Assembly (NCBI GenBank): GCA_033558025.1
Contig: JAUCEF010000012.1
Location: 372,001 to 436,000 of the forward strand
Source of the DNA: Phytophthora sp. 'mugwort'
Lineage: Eukaryota; Oomycota; Peronosporomycetes; Peronosporales; Peronosporaceae
Length of the DNA stretch: 64,000 bases
Direction of reading: 5' to 3'
In this document: positions 1 through 9,800 of the stretch, one piece after another
How the letters are laid out: every line of letters starts with the position of its first letter
Position numbering within the stretch: position 1 is the first letter of the stretch
Notes under the pieces: generated by a model
What the model was told of the DNA's origin: nothing
Databases searched by the model: none
The model's input: only the letters and a program-made list of their open reading frames with translations
Position numbers and translations under genes: made by a program

Positions 1-127
1 CGTGGGCGAAACAGCCGTACTAGAGATGACAATAGTAAACTCAAGTGCTTACATGCTTCGGTTCGACCAATCGACCATGGAAATTTCGAATAGAATTGAC
101 AATGATATAATTTTATGTGCTACAACA

Positions 128-540
128 TCAGTAAAGATCTTCGCTAACGGTTTGGCTACTACAATTGTCAGATGCAAAACACCGACGAATGTAGCGTGTT
201 GGACTGTGAAGAACTGGATAAACCCCTATAAGACTCACTTGGTTTGTCACGTCTTTCTGAACATCGCACTTGGTAGCGATGCTTACGCAGTTTAAGCAGA
301 ATGTGTTCTTGCGTTGGACTAGTTGCCCATCCAACACGATGAATCGGATTTATCTGCGTATCTTGCAAGGATAGCACACGTAGCCATAGCAAAATCCGCA
401 CGTACTCCTACCATTCCGCTTATCTTGCCAACTGATTTCTTCGTGACATCACGCACTCATGTATTTTGCGGTTGATCTTCACACTTGAAGGTGGAGGGTC
501 GACGCTGCAGCATCCACGATATCTTCTTCATCTATCCGCT
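128..540 (-). pseudogene. START/FYVE-like gene remnant, C-terminal part (copy A)
   Basis: This is a decayed copy of the START/FYVE-like family found intact at 9.8, 20.5 and 23.5 kb. Reading down from about 535, MKKISWMLQRR matches the MKKLSWMLQRH block at the end of the START-like domain. After a frameshift comes a Cys-rich stretch, STCGFCYGYVCYPCK, matching STCKICYGCVCYSCK of the intact copies. An in-frame TAA interrupts it just after the CxxC pair. The frame then continues with LDGQLVQRKNTFCLNC, the counterpart of LLQRKFVVCAKC. At least one frameshift and two stops are visible, so it cannot make the full protein. Nothing recognisable remains of the N-terminal two thirds. It has the same orientation as the other four copies. 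The family call is confident; the exact ends are not. Confidence 0.7.
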
Positions 541-1289
541 ATTCTTTTTAAGTGTACCTAATTAACTAAAAGTTGATATACGTTTTTACCGTAAGTACTG
601 GAGATTACCTAATGCGTGTGATTGTTGTGCAAACGTCGTCCTAAAATGTACAAACATAAATCACCTCGTATCTAATTCGTGGACTGTTGCTTCACGCCAT
701 ACACACAACGTGATCATCACCACAAGCAGGATATTGTTTACTCCGCTTGCGTACTTCAAATATGGAGCATGGTATCAATGCAACAACGATAGATTAGCCA
801 ATCACCGACCAATAAAGCGTCATTTCCGAAGCACACCCCACGACCCACGAGTCTCCATACCTACTTTTCAGTGGAGTATCTCCTAGCGGTCGACATATTG
901 AACCGGTATCGCGCTTGCACGGGTATCTAACGAACCCGACCGTGGGCACGGTCCGGATGAACCGTGCCATGAATGGCTGATCGCCAAGATATTGATCTTT
1001 GGTGGTTCAGAGGAGTAATAACCGATGACTTCACAAATATACAAGAGGACAACAGGTCAACGTGAAGGGCATCAAATAGCTGGAGTCTAGGAAGTCATGA
1101 TGAGCAAGCTTAACACATCTGTTCAATTCATCATTTACCTCCAACAATACAAGAATACTTCGTCTACCACCCTCTCATCAGCTACGCAAATGTAGTTTTA
1201 AGAAATTACACGAACAAGAGTAACGGGACCCATTACTACGTGTGCAGCATAACCGTACCTGTGGCTGCAAGGCCTGCCTGGCTTTTCGT
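541..1289. other. No gene recognised
   Basis: This stretch has frequent stops in all six frames and no recognisable domain. It lies between the START/FYVE remnant and the decayed LINE. I see no clear inverted or tandem repeat in it. Confidence 0.5.
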
Positions 1290-4200
1290 CTAAGCAGCGG
1301 ATGGTGAGCCTGGCGAAGTGGTTAGAACAGGCTTGCACACAATGTGCTCGAGTGACGGCTCAAGAGAATGACGTGAGGGACAAAATACGAGCGTTGATTT
1401 TTTAGGTCTATGATGTGGGAGCGTTTTGGCTACCATAAAAATAATAATACTAAGGTATATTCTGTTACAGTCGCCTTGCATCATCGAGCCTAATATATTT
1501 CTAGATGTCGTACATATACATTCCAAGTTCTGCCAGCCTACCTCTTGTTGCTTTTCCCACGGGCTAACCCGTCCGTCTTGTGTGTGCCCACTTTGTCCTA
1601 TTTCTCTACCTATTTTCTTCTTCCTCCTCTGTCGTCTTCCCTTCCGTCCACGTCTGTACATCTACTGACATGAACTCCTGCACTCCTTCCTTTGCGGGAT
1701 CTCCTTCATTTGTACATCGCTCTATCCACATCATGCTTCTTTCGGTACCCATGGCTAGATTGACTAACCAATCTGCCATCTTTTTATTTTTATAATGGTG
1801 CATCCAGCTGTTGACTCCAAACCAATCTGCGTATCGTCTAGTCCCCATATACCAGTGTTGGAGCCGCTTTGCTTTCGGTTGTCTCCCGTGCTTCATCATT
1901 ACGACAATGAGGGCGCTGTTTCACAGAATGTGTATGTTCCTGCAGCCTTGCCTCACCGCTTTGGCTAATAATCTGTGCATCCCGATGAATTTGCGTTTCC
2001 GCCCTAAAGCAGTAGCAGCTGCCCACACAGTTGTCTGAGCTTCTCCACTAGCGCCAATGTCCACTACCACACTTCCACTACCCCTGCCCACAGGGCTCCC
2101 ATCAGATCTATGCACATCGCCTCTTGCCTCTCCAGCCATGTCTCGTCGTCGAATCTCGACTCCACCTGCTGACGATGTCGCCTACATCCAACTTAGGCTT
2201 GTCTCCGTCGTTGTTGGATATAAGCTCAACCGATAGCGTTCAGAACATTTTTTTGTGATGCGCTGCTGTCCCGCCATTTGCATTTAGATTGAGCCGCCCA
2301 CTTTGCCTGTTCCTTACAGTCTATAAATATTTCATCTCCTCATAGAAGCTAGCTACCGCACAACCAATCGCCCACAGATCACTGTCATTTCGGATAGCAT
2401 ATCCCACACCTCGAATTTAAGCTCTGTCCCTACTTAAGTCACCCAGTTAGGCACATTCTTCTGAGTGAATGAGAAGATTTTATCCAACTCTTCATCACGT
2501 ATCAAAACCTCGTGTGGTGGTGTTCACCTGGCGCGTCCCCAAATCTGCAGCCGTGCTTGGCAATGCCTTCTGGCTTCTATGCACAATCATGTCTAGTGCG
2601 TCACCCCTTCCGAGGCACTGACTACAGTCCTTGCCGACGCATCGGTATCTACTATCTTACCACCCCATAGTCTCAATCGGTGCCCCTCGAGCCTAATGAT
2701 ATTTGTGTTTGATATGGGATTACGCCTTCAAATTTGGATGTGCGCCCTCATTTCCCTCTTTAGTACCGATGCAATTCTTGGTAGAGCCCGCTCCCATGCT
2801 CCTTGGATATCTATCCTGGCCTTCTCCGCCTTGCCGTCCCTTCCCTTGCTGACCAGCGGTTCGTATGTTTCCCGCGGTGTCTCCATCTCTGTTTGCCTGC
2901 TCATAACGGTTCGATCATGGTCAAACGTTGGAGTGGCACTACCCACTCCAGTTGGAGGTGAACCTGTAGAGTATTTGCTACTGCTTGCCGCACTCCTGTC
3001 TTGCGCTCGTATGTCCTCTGATAACTTCCTTGTTGACCAGGTGTGAAACAACAACCTCGCGTCAATTTTGTCTATATCGAATATGTAATGGCTGTTTGGT
3101 AGCGGGTGGTGCACTATCGGTATCGTCTTATCTTGTCATCCGCCTGCTATCTCCGGATAAGCGGCGATTGCATTTAAGCAGAGCTCTCTGAATAAGTTTG
3201 ATTCCCGTCCTGCTCGCATTAGAATCGCTCGCCGGACGACGAGCGATTCCAATGATGAAATCATCATCCCCGATCCCTTCGGCACGTCTCCCAGGCCTGC
3301 GAGCCTTTTTCCTTTGGTACATTTAATGATTCTGCTGTAGTCTTTTCACTGCGTCGTCTTGCCAAAGTCGTCCCACATCGCGACCGTCGCTAATTGTATC
3401 ATTTGCATTGCTTCTTGTACGAATTCTCCATATATTGCTTTCCGTGCATCTCTTATTTTCGTTCATCGTAACCGTCCCCTCAGACCGCCTTTATCCGCTG
3501 TGTAATTAGCCCATGTCGTGTTATCATGAACGATCGTATTTCACGCGCTGCTTTCCTGGACCGACGACGTCATGACCCATTCTGGCTAGTCAAAACTGCG
3601 TCTATAGTCGGCCTGTGACCTAGCCGGACCCCTTGATAACGCCTTCTGGCTGTTCATTGTCCATTACTATGTGACATGGCATTATTCTGTCGTTTGTTTG
3701 CAGGATATCCTCGACCCTTCGTTCCTGTTCATATTCGATAAATCCCCAGGCCCCTAACATCGATGCGCACATTGCTATTAGTTCCGTTGCGAGGTTGGCG
3801 ATTCCAATCCCGCCCTCTCGGCGGTGACGTTGATGCCGTAAAAGTTGCGCTTCATGCAAAATTCCGTATGTGCAGGTCTCAGGTGTCACCATGATTACCG
3901 TGCCACCTATAGCAATTTGGGAACAATGATTGCTGACGCTATGAGCGCTCATTACGCCACGGAGTTTGGCTTGAGCTCCGCCAGGCCAGACGAACAGTAA
4001 GAGCCCTTAAAAACTTTTCCCTACGATGCGTCTGTTGTGTTCCCAGACCCCGCATGTGGCAAACCTATCGTACCTCCTCTGTTTCTTCCACTGCGTCACC
4101 TTCTCTTTTCCCGTATTTGCCGCTTCCTCTATACCCTCTTCGTGGCCTTGCCCCCTAGCATCAAAATCCATACTGTTGAGAACCGCCCAACCGCTGCAAT

Positions 4201-5110
4201 ATCATCAGTCTGTATTTGCCTGTTCTAAGTGTATATTGCGTATCATCCACATATCCTGTCACACTTACCTGCTGCTTGGATCGGAATGGCGTTAATGGGA
4301 TTCCGCTAAGAGCTTTTTTGTCTGGATCTCGTCATACAATAGGTTCGCTGCTATAATAAATAGTGCGGACAGCCTTGCCTGATCCTGCTGCTTTCCTTAA
4401 CCGGTCTGGATAGACTCCCGGGCGCCATGGCCCCTTCTTGACCGTCGTGCTGCTGCGCATGGCTTCTTCTTTTTAGAGAACGTAGGTGGCAAACCTTTTT
4501 TTCTTCGTGAGTACCGCTCTCAGGAACTTTCAATCGATTGAATTGTACACTTTTGCGAAATCCAATAGTGGGCCATGCGCTTCACTGAGCTACCATCCTT
4601 TCCTGCATGCGATCTTTGCTGCCTCGTATATATATCTTTCTCTTCGTGTATTGTTCTCACGGGATGAAAGCACACTGCGTTATGTATGCAAGAATCGTGA
4701 GTGTATCGCACTCTCTACGCCAGAATCCAGCCAGAACTTGTTGTCCGTATGCAGCAATAAGATTGGGCCGTAGTTAAGCAGATTGCTATTGTCCCCACCA
4801 TTGCTTATGCATAAGATAAGTCTTCTACGAAAGGCGACGGCGCCGATCCTTCCTCTAGGCAATTGTCGGAGACGTTTTGTAACAATTGGTACCAAAACCG
4901 TTGCATTATCTTAACTCGTTCGGACCGCATGTTTATCCTCTTTTGCAGTTGGTTGCTACAGCTACTCCGCCATCTCTGTCTATATCATGGATGCCTTCAT
5001 TGCCCCAGTTTCCCGCTAATCTGTCTACGAATGCAGTGAAGCTTACTTGCTCGGCTGCAGCAATTGATTCCCAGCTGTCTGCTAACGTGTTTGACTTAAC
5101 GTACGTGTTA
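1290..5110 (-). mobile_element. Decayed LINE (non-LTR) retrotransposon
   Basis: The minus strand carries scattered but collinear pieces of a LINE ORF2. Reading in coding direction they are: reverse transcriptase fingers near 4.8 kb (NYGPILLLHTDNKF, cf. the usual NYRPISLLNTDYKI); the palm A block near 4.55 kb (LLDFAKVYNSID then a stop, cf. LDFAKAFDSVDW); a post-RT block GGIGIANL near 3.8 kb; and a possible C-terminal zinc-finger-like stretch near 1.35 kb (CPSRHSLEPSLEHIVC). Frameshifts and stops separate all of them. No endonuclease domain was recognised upstream, where the Fanzor remnant begins. Neither end nor a poly-A tract could be placed, so the boundaries are estimates. Identification of the RT is good; that of the outer parts is weaker. 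Confidence 0.7.
4370..4895 (-). pseudogene. LINE reverse transcriptase, broken
   Basis: This is the best-preserved part of the left LINE. The first frame gives LILCISNGGDNSNLL followed by NYGPILLLHTDNKF, which fits RT fingers motif 1 and 2. After frame changes, LLDFAKVYNSID appears with the first catalytic Asp of RT motif A, then a TGA exactly where LINE enzymes carry Trp, then KFLRAVL. RT of this class copies element RNA into the target site by target-primed reverse transcription. The YADD or FADD box was not found in frame, so this copy is dead. A gypsy RT is unlikely because NYRPISLL is a LINE signature. Confidence 0.68.
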
Positions 5111-5275
5111 TCTTGATTCCAGTCATCGCGCTCATAAGCGTGGGCTTAGCATTGCCCCCGAATTTTGTGCGTATTCTGCGAAGAAGTAGCGCGTGGATAC
5201 TTTGAGCTCCATGAGTTCTTAGTACCCGTCTCAAACGCCTTCTGGACTCCTGCACTTTGTGTAAGTTCTGTAATA

Positions 5276-6329
5276 TTACCCTCTCTTCTTCTCGCTCTCC
5301 GGTTCTGCATATCCACATCTCTCACATTGTTGCTTGAGTCGTCTAATTCGCTGCCGGAACCGTTGTTCGTTCGTTTTTTTTTTACGCCCCAGCACCTCGT
5401 TCTTGAGCAGTTCCAGCATGTTGATCGCCGCATTCACGTCGTGGTCCCAGAAGCTGGTATTGCAATCATCGTGGCCGCAGCTTAACACTCCGTAGCATGT
5501 CTTGTTCTCAAACTGCACTTCGGATCGGTTCCGCGGCAGAACCACGCCCTTGCGCTGTCTCCTCTTCGCGAGCTTGACGTCCACGCGGTACTCGACCGGC
5601 GAAAGTGCCTGGTGGTACGAGCAGAGCTTGCTTGTCCTGAACTCGTCCATGGAGACCACCGTCGCGCTCTTCCACAGCGCCTGATTCAGTCCTTTCACCG
5701 GACTAGAGGCGTGATCCTTCATACCTTTACGCCTGCTCCAGTCACCGAACGCCACGCATGTCGAAGGCTTGGCCTTGGGAACAATCCGCCTGGCGATTTC
5801 GTCCACTGCCACTCGCGCCATGCGCTTCCGGAAGAACTTCCACTTGAGAAAAGGTCGCGTACGATAGAAGTTGAGTAGGTGCGCAGCGTGTTGCTAGAAG
5901 TACGCCAGCCGCTTCAGGTACTTGGCGAAGCTTGCAGTTTTGAATGAGGGCATCTCTGCGATGATCTTCTTGTACTCTGGGTACACCCGCTTCTGCTCTT
6001 CGTTCCACGCGCGAAAGCGGTTGAACCCGGCCAGGTGGCGGTACTCGCGCGTAGTAACCTGAACGATATCTCTGTCGTTGCGGCGGCGAGGAGCCTTGCT
6101 CGCGTGGCCCAGCGAGGGCGGTTCTTCTTTTTTGCGTTTCCCGCCTCGGCGGTAACGGCGTCTCCGTCGTCTCCTTCGGCTTTGTTTTCCTCGTTGGTCC
6201 TCTGGTCGAAAGACTTTTCTGACCGCCGTACACACCGACCGCATACCGGGATTAAGCCCTATCACGACGTCCGGAACGAAGTCGGGAGGGAGCACTGCCG
6301 CGGGTTCGAACTGCTCGTTAGACTTTTCG
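5276..6329 (-). pseudogene. Fanzor (eukaryotic TnpB-like) RNA-guided nuclease, C-terminal half, broken
   Basis: The RuvC-like nuclease half of a Fanzor/TnpB protein reads in one frame from about 6329 to 5276. The first motif is VVIGLNPGMRSV, where the family has GLDPG, so the first catalytic Asp is Asn here. After a Lys/Arg-rich insert, a single in-frame TAG (5891-5893) interrupts the frame; it then continues. Next come VAFGDWSRRKGMKD, VSMDEFRTSKLCSYHQ with a zinc-ligand-like C-x2-H, then LSCGHDDCNTSFWDHDVNAA, holding the other Cys pair and the RuvC-III Asp. A basic tail follows, ending in CERCGYAEPESEKKRG. Glu in MDEFRTSK may be the displaced glutamate described for Fanzors (inference). The N-terminal RNA- and DNA-binding half is missing: the frame runs into the foldback at 6299-6369. 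No ATG precedes the motif. The family call is strong; this copy cannot be active. Confidence 0.83.
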
Positions 6330-6369
6330 ACCGGAGGACGAAAAGTCTAACGAGCAGTTCGAACCCGCG
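6299..6369. repeat. Perfect 31-bp inverted repeat with 9-base loop
   Basis: Left arm 6299-6329 and right arm 6339-6369 are exact reverse complements around a 9-base spacer (ACCGGAGGA). The left arm is still in frame with the Fanzor remnant and encodes EKSNEQFEP just before its first RuvC motif. The right arm therefore looks like an inverted copy of Fanzor coding DNA made at a break, not an original transposon end. As RNA it would form a very stable hairpin. Confidence 0.95.
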
Positions 6370-6388
6370 ACCGGAGGACGAAAAGTCT
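6328..6388. repeat. 21-bp direct repeat around the foldback
   Basis: A 21-base unit beginning CGACCGGAGGACGAAAAGTC occurs at 6328-6348 and again at 6368-6388, 40 bases apart. The first copy spans the loop and the start of the right arm of the foldback; the second directly follows the right arm. This pattern suits template switching during repair. Confidence 0.9.
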
Positions 6389-6766
6389 TTGGTCGAGTCA
6401 ACAAGATAGATGCTCCGTACCCGTCCGTCATGACCTGTTTAGCGAAGAGGTGGCTGGCGTGATCGTACTTCTCCTCCATTGGGAATGAGAGCGGGCGACC
6501 AGCCGTAGAAAGCCATCAATGCTTGTATGGCCAAGTGCAGCAAATGCTCACCCAATGGTCAAGCACTTCCTGAACACGCCTCTACAGACTGCTGACATGA
6601 GATACAAAACGGCCAACGCTTGAGCGATATGACGATAGGGGATGGCCCATTGTTCGGAGGCGCAGGCATACATCTCGTTCGCTTGAGTTTTCATTGAAAG
6701 TACATTTTCTAAGAAAACCAGTGCGGACATTTTCAGTGACCTCCATATTAAGAACCAAAGCACATA
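6389..6766. other. No gene recognised
   Basis: Short open stretches exist on both strands, but none shows a domain I can name. The plus-strand words HPMVKHFLNTPLQ and TADMRYKTANA near 6.55-6.62 kb look protein-like, so an unidentified decayed gene is possible. Confidence 0.35.
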
Positions 6767-7085
6767 TTGAGCAATGCGTTAAAATTGATATTACTGTATT
6801 CAAGATCTTCTAATACAACAATGAACGTTGCAAAGGAATTTGCCATTAACCTCGGAAACAACCTTGACAAGATAATAATGTCCGATTTCTTTACTGCGGT
6901 TCATTTGCGCTACTATCCAAACAAAGATATTTCATTCATGAAGTTCTTCTTGGAACTGACGGATCACGAAGATAAGATTGTTGTTCATCACAGTAAGCCG
7001 AGTATGGAATCATGACTGCGACAGATACGTCGAAAGTCCGTGAGCGGCTTTACACTCTGTTACTCGTCCAGTTAGCTCCGATTCC
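6767..7085 (+). pseudogene. MSV199-like domain remnant
   Basis: The first frame contains FFTAVHLRYYPNKDISFM then KFFLELTDHEDKIVVHHSK. This resembles the MSV199-type domain known from large DNA viruses and also present in oomycete genomes, where the block reads roughly V-x2-RY-x-PN-x-DIS-M-x2-F and ends in VHHSKL-x-EYG. A frameshift near 7000 moves the reading to another frame, which gives EYGIMTATDTSKVRERLYTL, fitting the expected next segment. The family match comes from memory of such proteins and is moderate. The domain is thought to bind nucleic acid. No intact start-to-stop frame exists. Confidence 0.42.
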
Positions 7086-7205
7086 GAAAAGCCGCACGCC
7101 CTAGCCGTTTCGGCTACCACCTCCCCAATCTGGGCAAACGCAGTTGACGCGATGGTGAAATGGTCGCCTTGCGCTTGTTCGGCAAAACAAAAAGCAAAGA
7201 CCGTG

Positions 7206-8153
7206 AGATTGATCAAGCGACTACGATGAAACGGGACTAGAGGGGACAGTTCCGGCGTTTAAGGAGGAAATGTCGCCTACGGACCAGCGCAACTTTCTCA
7301 GTTTAATATGACGTACACGATTCGGCAGCAATGCTGACGTATGCTTACATTCGCGCATCCTACCCCTTGCGGTTGAAGCGGGTGAAGGTGCCACTCTCCT
7401 GCACGATGGCATTCTAGGTAGCACCTAGGCCGATCTCGCAGACGTACTTTCCATGCTCTACGATCGTGCTCACGACACAAACCTTCCGGACTTCTACGTG
7501 AGGACGGAACCTAAAGATGCCTGGAGTTAATTATCACGCTTTCCAGTGGATTCAAGTCCAGTGCAATCTGCTGTGCGTACCCTCAGGTCTACTTTGTGAC
7601 TTTTTGAGGCCGTTCATGTCCAAGATCATTTTCCTTCAGCGTTCATTGTCGTATGCCTGTGTATGCAAGCGATCCGAAGGAACATGGTTCTCTTTGAATA
7701 CCCTCCGAGCAACGCTATTTTTAAATCGCGATGCAGCCTATCGACCTGGACATGCTCACCTTGGTACCGAAGGACAAGCTTATCGGCAAGGGTATAGTAA
7801 AGCGTTTGTACGCTCATATCAATCGTGCTGAAATTAAGACAAAGTGGGGCAAGTTATTGTAGTATTCAAGGATACGTGGGTTATATTTTTGTACAAGCGC
7901 AGTTGCTGGAACATTTCGGCAATAATTGGCGCACATTTCACTATGAATCTCGCAGATATCCCACTTGAGGCGTACAACCAAACGCAATGCTGCTCCGTGT
8001 AGTGAGTGACCAGCTCTCGTACGCCTTTTTTATGTTTGCTGTTCCAGAGCCAAATGCGAAGCTTTTACCCGTATATACATGCACTGAAGGTCATCCGCCT
8101 TTTGCGAAGGTAGGTACATGCCCACTTCGTGACGTCTGGGTCATATGCAAACA
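7206..8153 (+). pseudogene. Decayed protein-coding stretch, unknown family
   Basis: Several collinear plus-strand pieces look protein-like: TGLEGTVPAFKEEMSPTDQR near 7.25 kb, ADLADVLSMLYDRAHDTN near 7.45 kb, IDLDMLTLVPKDKLIGKG then IVKRLYAHINRAEIKTKWG near 7.8 kb, and a run with YVGYIFVQAQLLEHFGNN and QLSYAFFMFAVPEPNAKLL at 7.9-8.15 kb. Stops and frame changes separate them. They may be the downstream part of the MSV199-like gene, but I cannot name a domain. A spliced gene cannot be excluded. Confidence 0.3.
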
Positions 8154-8359
8154 CTTATAATATTAGAAAGGAGTCACAACCAGGCTGATATTGCCGGCTA
8201 TTCCTGCCATCGAAAAGGGAATAGGACCCCCTGCGGTTTTAATTGGTTGGCAGCAACAACACGAGGCAGCTAAAAATAGCCTATCCGCCCTCTCAAAACT
8301 TCCCTTTTTGTGCGTAAATTCAATATTAGGTACGATATCTATCGCACGATGGTAATTTA

Positions 8360-9046
8360 CGATTAGGCACTTTTAGATATTTTAGGCACTGTTTTGTGGC
8401 ACAAAATTGCGACGCCATTCCCATCTTGTTGGGGTTTGTGGAAGTTGATGGAGTGCAGTAAGCGGCATGTGATAGCCCACGTGATTATCGTTCTTAAAGT
8501 GCAGGATACAGTCTCGATGTACAAAATGTCGCGACATTTTACCAGGGCTTGTCGTAGGCTTGAGAGGCACATCGATCGTCATCCACTTCACCACCAGCGG
8601 TCGGCATGGCTCCTCCTTGCTCGGTTCAACAACTGAACACAATACGGCTGCACTGTCGAGGCCATGCACATACGACACTTAATGCGCATGGCATCCAACG
8701 TCGGGTTTACGACTCCAAACATATCATCTCTCTCTCCAACGAACGTGTCAACACTCCGCATAACTGGCAATTCCTCGTTATAGACGTCATCCCTATCCAG
8801 AGGCTATTTGCTGCTTCTCCCGTTCTCCGACTGCAGCTTACGTGCCAGTTCTATTGCTGTCCGTTCGGTGTAGACGTGGAGGTTGTTTTTCTACTTGAGA
8901 TGTTCCCACAGTCTGGATAGTTATTGACAACGACGAAGTTCTCGTAGTTTTGCGAATAGACTGACCAAGCCAGTCGACTAGCTCCATCAATTGTTGTCGC
9001 TCTTCCTCGGACACGTTGACGCCCGGATACGGATTAGGCGATATCT
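8360..9046 (-). pseudogene. START/FYVE-like gene remnant, N-terminal and central part (copy B)
   Basis: Reading down from 9046: SPNPYPGVNVSEEERQQLME matches the family start (NPYPELNVTKQQREQLIE of the neighbour). After a frame change, LWEHLK, a stop, then NNLHVYTERTAIELARK matches WEHVKSKEDLHVYSERS. Another frame gives VDTFVGERDDMFGVVNPTLD and MRIK, then SYVHGLDSAAVLCSVVEPSK and VVKWMTIDVPL from the START-like domain. The end, LLHSINFHKPQ, corresponds to LLHSIDFPQTKP. The C-terminal third with the Cys-rich domain is absent. Multiple frameshifts and stops make it a pseudogene. It sits just downstream of the intact copy at 9.8 kb in the same orientation, as expected for a tandem duplicate. Confidence 0.78.
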
Positions 9047-9453
9047 TTCGACACTTTCAGGGTGTCTGTAAATATTAAAATACGTGTGCCAGGCTGAAAA
9101 GATCAGCAACGGAGCCGCTAGCCCAACTGGACCGATCTTCGGTATCAGCTGCTGAGTGTGCTGGTGCAACAGTTCCCATCGCGCGATCAAGAGTTTGATG
9201 TGCATGGCAGACTGCCCAATGATGCAGGTGACGCAGAGGTTATGTCAGCGTAAACGACTACGGTACATATCTGTATCCTATCCAATTGTGATTGGGAGCT
9301 CAATTCAACAGGCTTACGTGAATGCACACCGAGGCGGCATTCCTGGTATTTTGCTGAAAGACTTGAAGCACCAACGGGTCAGGATTTACCCACCCTCACG
9401 TTACCGTCAGTGGGCACGAGGTCGTTTATCCCAGACTCAGACACCGATAGAGA

Positions 9454-9476
9454 AACCAGGGCCTTAGGCCCTGGTT
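9454..9476. repeat. Perfect 10-bp palindrome
   Basis: AACCAGGGCC and GGCCCTGGTT flank a TTA spacer. It lies about 325 bases beyond the stop of the gene at 9801-10982. It could form a small hairpin; no function is evident. Confidence 0.8.
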
Positions 9477-9800
9477 ATTTGATTCCATCTTCTCTTCAAC
9501 AGGATGTTAAAGCCGTGTACTTACACTGTTTCCAAAGGCTATGATGCCGGAGAAACTTTAGAGAAGAGGGGTGGAGCGGGGCAGTTTGTTGAATGAGACG
9601 ACTTCGCCACGTCGGATATGACAGTATGATAAGCCCGTTTTAGGAGAGGTAAAGTGGGCATTGTGGCGTGTTTTTAAGCGCAAGGTGCTCAAGGAAGGTC
9701 ATACAGTACGCACTTTACGCAACAACTTCAAACGCAGAATGTTGAACTGCAGCTCACTACTATGGATAAAAATTGTATCATAAGAAAATTTCGTTTATAT

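Noticed and set aside
5146..5485. Overlapping frames at the 3' end of the Fanzor remnant
   Set aside because: They are out-of-frame readings of the Fanzor C-terminus; the frame ending at 5276 holds the DVNAA motif.
5276..6329. Bacterial TnpB or IS607-type element transferred from a prokaryote
   Set aside because: The motif wording (MDEFRTSKLCSYH, basic insert) fits Fanzor better, and the surroundings are eukaryotic. No TnpA-type gene is present.
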